From assembly GCA_947652605.1 (NCBI GenBank), contig OX393579.1:1364001-1428000 (forward strand): a stretch of 64,000 bases of DNA. Direction: 5' to 3'. Each line of letters starts with the position of its first letter. The stretch's first letter is position 1. The notes under the pieces were generated by a model. That model did not search any database, was not told the origin of the DNA, and saw only the letters and a program-made list of their open reading frames with translations. This document shows positions 59,581-64,000 of the stretch, in pieces. The position numbers were made by a program, and so were the translations under genes. This DNA comes from Elmis aenea. Its lineage: Eukaryota > Arthropoda > Insecta > Coleoptera > Elmidae.

Positions 59581-62500
59581 TAACTTCATTTTTCATATTT
59601 TAAACAACTTTTGCATTCGCCTAACAAAAAATAATTTCATATATGTGTATAATTTTTTTAACTACATCAGCTGTACCATACACCATCAACCTTGCGTTCC
59701 GGACATTTCCATTGTCTTGAATGACATATTACATTGCAAAATAACAGACTAACTATCGTTTGTGTAGCTAAAGTTGCGAAGATTTGTATGAACTTCAAAT
59801 AATAATCAGGGATAGTTATGTTATCATGAAGAGCAGTTACCCAAACTTGGGTAGGTACAGAATTAAATTAACAAACTATCCTATTATCAGTTAAGGTGAT
59901 GTTTTATTAATATTGAACACAAATTATTGGTAATGATGAAGTAAATTTAAATCTACAACAATTTTTTTTTTATAGGAGTAACAAAATTTTATTGCCGTTT
60001 GAAAAAAATTATGGGCTCATCTGCCATTGACTAATATTGCTTTTTATACATTTTACTGCTTGTACGAGATAGTCACTGTAAAAGTATAAGGTATAGGTAT
60101 GAGGTGCGTTAATGCAGGGCAACTGATAACAAAGTTAAGCCAAGCACATTGCTTTAATTACTATTTATTTAATTATTAAGATATATAGAGATATGAACCC
60201 AGTTAGTCAGAGTTCAACCTTTGGCCCTGCCAATTCCTCGTTAGACGCTTGTTTCACGTTTTCCCCTTGTGACCTACTACGATGAATAGTTTTGTTAAAA
60301 GCTTCGTGCCACAGAAAAGTAATTGAATAGTTGGTTGACGGTTTCTGTCGATTTTCAGTTAAAATTGCGATTAAAACGATAAGTCCCTTTGTTACATATT
60401 CGCGTGTACTAATGTAAAATTTAGTGGTTTTCCATTTCACATTTTAAGAACTACTCAAAGATAAAGTAAAGGCAAAAATTGCCCAAATGTGAAATGTTAC
60501 ATTAGAAACTTATTGATTTTATTACATCTGTAAAATGTGCATTATCCTAATTTTTTACCTTAGAACCCGTACCCATAAGTTAATTAAACCTAATTTGATG
60601 GCCACCACAGAAAAATATTTCGTACAACCTTACTATAGCCACGATTAAATATTTTTGACGACGTAACTCACATCAACCCTAACCGTTAGAATCTTCACGA
60701 CAAGTGCTTTTACTCTTTATTATGTTTTCTTTGCGGGAATAACAAAGAAAAAACGCGGAAAAATTAGATATTGTGACCGCCAGAATGGGAAATGTAAAAT
60801 GTAACAACTGGGAGCCGCAGAAGAAAGTATAATGGAGTCCGCAATTGTGGATTAAACAACAGAATCGAAAACTGAAAAGATGTAGCGCAATGTTAAATAA
60901 AACAACAAAAAAAACTTTTGAACGGGAACTCGAAGGGATACATTTGCTGGATGTTTGAGGCTCTTGTTAAGGTTTAATTCAAAAGACTTATTTTTTACAA
61001 TTGTAACTTGCAAACAAAAAAATATATAAAGAATAATTATTGCAAGCGAACTTTTATTCTATAGCAAGGCAGTAATTAAATCCACTGTTTTAAAATATTT
61101 GTCCCAGGGTCCATTGCCATCTTGATAAAATCATTTACTCTGAAAATTCATTGAATACACCTCCAAGGGTTTATGGTTAAAATATTTGACTGATTCAGTT
61201 ATTAATATAAATAAGTTTGATTAAAAATCATTAGTTTTTCAAGAATTTTTTTAGTATAATTGCAGTTTCCAGACTTATCTTGTTGTCAGTGGCAATATTC
61301 AGTACATACACGACCAAATATATAAATAAAATGCTATACAAAGGGAAGACAATTTCCATTACTAAGAAAAACAATATTAATTACATAAAAATTATAATCT
61401 ATTGTTTGTTTTTTGAAAACAGTATTAACATGGTTTTAAGTCAAAATTATATAGCAAATATTTATCCCTACTGAAACGTTGCAATTTTAATACTTTTGAT
61501 AACCATTTTTATAGAATACGACAGTGGAAAAATGGTCTCTAAGATATACTATATATTAATAAGACTACAAATTTTGAACTGTAAGTAAAACGCCTTATAT
61601 ATTTCTACGTAATTTAAATTTTGAAATCCTTTGAACCTAAAATAAATTGCCACTAAACAATTAAAAAATATGTATAAAAGGTAGGAGACAGAAACATTAT
61701 TGATAATTTAAAAAAAAATCAAATACATTAGCCCTTGAAGTAAAGCAAATTTAATTTGTCGCCAAAATGTTATTCCTAAAACAGAATAACTCGATGCTAG
61801 ATATACGTTTACTCGTTCTTAAGATTGAGCTTCCAAAAATTAAAAACAAATGAAGTTTAGCAAAAAAAAAATGAAGCTCAATGATTTTATAACAATACAA
61901 AAAAAAAAACATATTCCTAAAAAAACGCAACTAACTCTTTTAATATCGGAAAGCTCAGTTGCATGTATTTTGAAAATCAAGAATAAATTAATAATAGCTT
62001 AAAGCTTACATAATTAAACAAAAAGGAGTAAATAACAATGAAGCTATGTTGATGATCAGTTATACAAAATTGCTTAACTTTTCGTAAACAATGAACCGAA
62101 ATTTGTGACACAAAAAACCGTTTGTAATCTACTCTTTCACTATATAGACTTAACAAGTTCACAGAAGCACTAAATCAAGATAAAAAGAATTTTTTACAAA
62201 CAACATTTCACAGTAAATCCATTTCTGTAGCCTAGATTCGATTTCGATTCTGTTTAACCCATTTTCCATTTTTACGATCATCGTGAATCCCTTAACAACA
62301 TCACGGCATGTCTTGTATGGGGAATATTCAATACGTTTAAATGTTTAAACTCCACACACCACATTGAGGTTATCGAAAAATGCAAAGCAACTTTGAACAT
62401 TGCATTGCAGGCGTATACAACAAAAAATCACATATATTACGTGTGCAAAATTAGGAAGCCGAATAAATCTCGTTTATAAATGAACATAACGCTAATGAAA

Positions 62501-63627
62501 ACAGTTTTAAAGTTTTATTCACATCTTTACCTCAACGAACAAGTTTAGGTAAGAGTCAAGAGGACAAGCAAAGTATTGATATCCTTCAAATATAAAAATA
62601 TGTGCAAAGTTTTGAGCAAATGCAGTAGCAGCGAAGATAAGTTTTAAATATTTTAAACCACACACAAAAGAAAAAATCGATTTGTAAAAGAACGTGGAAA
62701 GTTAATGATGGAAAAAACGTCTTTTTATTTTACAGATATCTGGATAAGTTTTGAGAGTTGTTAGTATTTCCAGAACGTGTTTTATTTAAATTAACAAAGT
62801 TACAGTGGTCGACTGCACAAAAAAAGTTAACAGAACTTGCAGAAAGGCACAATTAATAACGTTCCAACGCCATTTGACATGTACAAAACTCCATTTGTTT
62901 GTATTAACAAGCGCAAAATAAAACAAACGCACGTATATGTGGTTAATTTGTAGTGTGCGTTGCAAATACACAGAAACATATTGATTGATATTATTTGAAC
63001 ATAAATAACCCAACGGCTTTGGTAAACATCATGATTACGTTATATGGAGTTTTGTTGCTATAACAAGTGTTATGACTTCTAAATTAATCATTAATTTGAG
63101 ACAGTTGGGGCTACCTTGAAACAACTTTTTCACAACATACGAGTTCTGATCTTTAATAACACTGCCTCGAGAATTGATATTTCTGCTTTAAAAGCAACAA
63201 ATTCAAACTTAATACCCTGTTTATTAAATAGATCGCAATAAATTTAAACAAAGAGCTTACGTACTTGACTGTACTAACATCTACAACAACAAAAAATTGA
63301 TAATTGTTAACAAATTACTAAGCAAACATACATATTATCGTTTTTTACACTGGGAAAATGTGGCAATCTTTATTATTGGAAAACCAAGAATCGTTTTGCG
63401 TCTCAAACGCGTGACAAATAATTGATATAATTGTCAAGGATAAGTCGGCTAATAACTTAATTATCACTTGTGTCATTCCGCATGTGATAAAAGCTTACAG
63501 CTGCAAAGGGAAACGAAATAGTAACAAAGAAATGTGAACACACGACTCGAATCATAACTACAGATAATGTCACTATACAATATGCCATAATTTTATTTCT
63601 CAAGATTGGGTAGGTTTAAGTTCACTT

Positions 63628-63921
63628 AAAAATTGAGTTATTTTGTCTTAATAAAAATTAGATATTATTTGATTTAGATTGTGTCAAACTTTAACATTTT
63701 TGGAACAGATTTTGCTTAATTTTTAGTCAATTTCAATAACTTATATACAAAATTTACCTCTGGATTTAGTGAATATGTTAAAATTCGTTGTCTTTTACAT
63801 TTTAAGTATCTAATAATTAACACATTATCATGAAAAACCTAGATTAATTACGTAAGTAATTAGATAACATAGAAAAATGTCTTTGATTCAGTGACTTCGT
63901 CAAAGAATTTGCAATTCTGAT
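63628..63921 (+). repeat. Dispersed repeat family B, copy 2
   Basis: It is in the same orientation as the copy near 4 kb, with the shared blocks in the same order. Similarity may continue toward the window end. Confidence 0.65.
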
Positions 63922-64000
63922 CTTAGAAATGTGCTATATTTGTCATCATCAAAAAATTTAACAACTTTTCCATTTTTGAACCTAAGCTTTAGCTTCTACA

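Larger units (their letters stand above)
39574..64000. other. AT-rich region upstream of the first visible RhoGEF exon
   Basis: This is presumably a large 5' intron of the RhoGEF gene, since its coding sequence must continue to the right, possibly followed by intergenic DNA. No exon ending in the required phase could be supported. A slightly GC-richer patch at about 45.23-45.48 kb has no open frame of note. Known structure is limited to repeats and the palindrome at 50910-51049. Confidence 0.5.

Noticed and set aside
1..64000. CRISPR arrays, rRNA, tRNA genes, bacterial operons
   Set aside because: No regular repeat-spacer pattern, no tRNA T-loop signature in a cloverleaf context (GGTTCGAA at about 30437 lies inside a coding exon), and no conserved rRNA blocks were seen.

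Overview
This is a eukaryotic, very AT-rich window (introns and intergenic DNA look close to 70% A+T). It is most likely an insect, possibly a beetle, judging by the short introns with GT-AG ends, the animal RhoGEF gene, a Mag/K02A2.6-like Ty3/gypsy retrotransposon and many small decayed DNA transposons. The species cannot be fixed from the sequence. There are no bacterial operons, rRNA genes or CRISPR arrays.

One host gene can be firmly built. It is on the minus strand from 39573 down to 27556 and encodes a Dbl-family Rho guanine nucleotide exchange factor, best matched by memory to ARHGEF17 (TEM4). Eight exons join without a break: 39573-39381, 37263-36999, 36649-36476, 36413-36117, 36049-35957, 30961-30737, 30656-29961 and 29430-27556. 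Together they encode about 1271 residues: a Ser-rich segment, the DH domain, a PH domain with a long insert, and a C-terminal WD40-like beta-propeller. The first visible exon opens inside a split codon, so the N-terminus lies farther right, beyond the window or in small exons I could not find in 39.6-64 kb.

The fifth intron of the visible gene (35956-30962), inside the DH-coding part, carries a full-length young Ty3/gypsy LTR retrotransposon (31399-35840, 4442 bp). It has two 229-bp LTRs that read as identical, an ACTAG target duplication, a primer-binding site, gag and pol. It has no env. It lies in the same orientation as the host gene. Gag and pol are in one frame, separated by a single TGA followed directly by ATG. 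The element sits in an intron built from decayed tandem repeats.

The flanks (1-27.4 kb and 39.6-64 kb) are AT-rich and hold almost no convincing coding sequence. They contain several dispersed repeat families, two long foldback elements (16988-17178 and 50910-51049), a small tandem array and a paired ACGCGT dyad. There are two weak exon candidates: 8013-7957 on minus and a GC-richer open patch at 1054-1208 on plus. I found no evidence of a wholly new biological system. The most interesting items are the gag/pol stop arrangement, the integrase catalytic-loop deviation, and the young sense-oriented insertion inside a RhoGEF gene.
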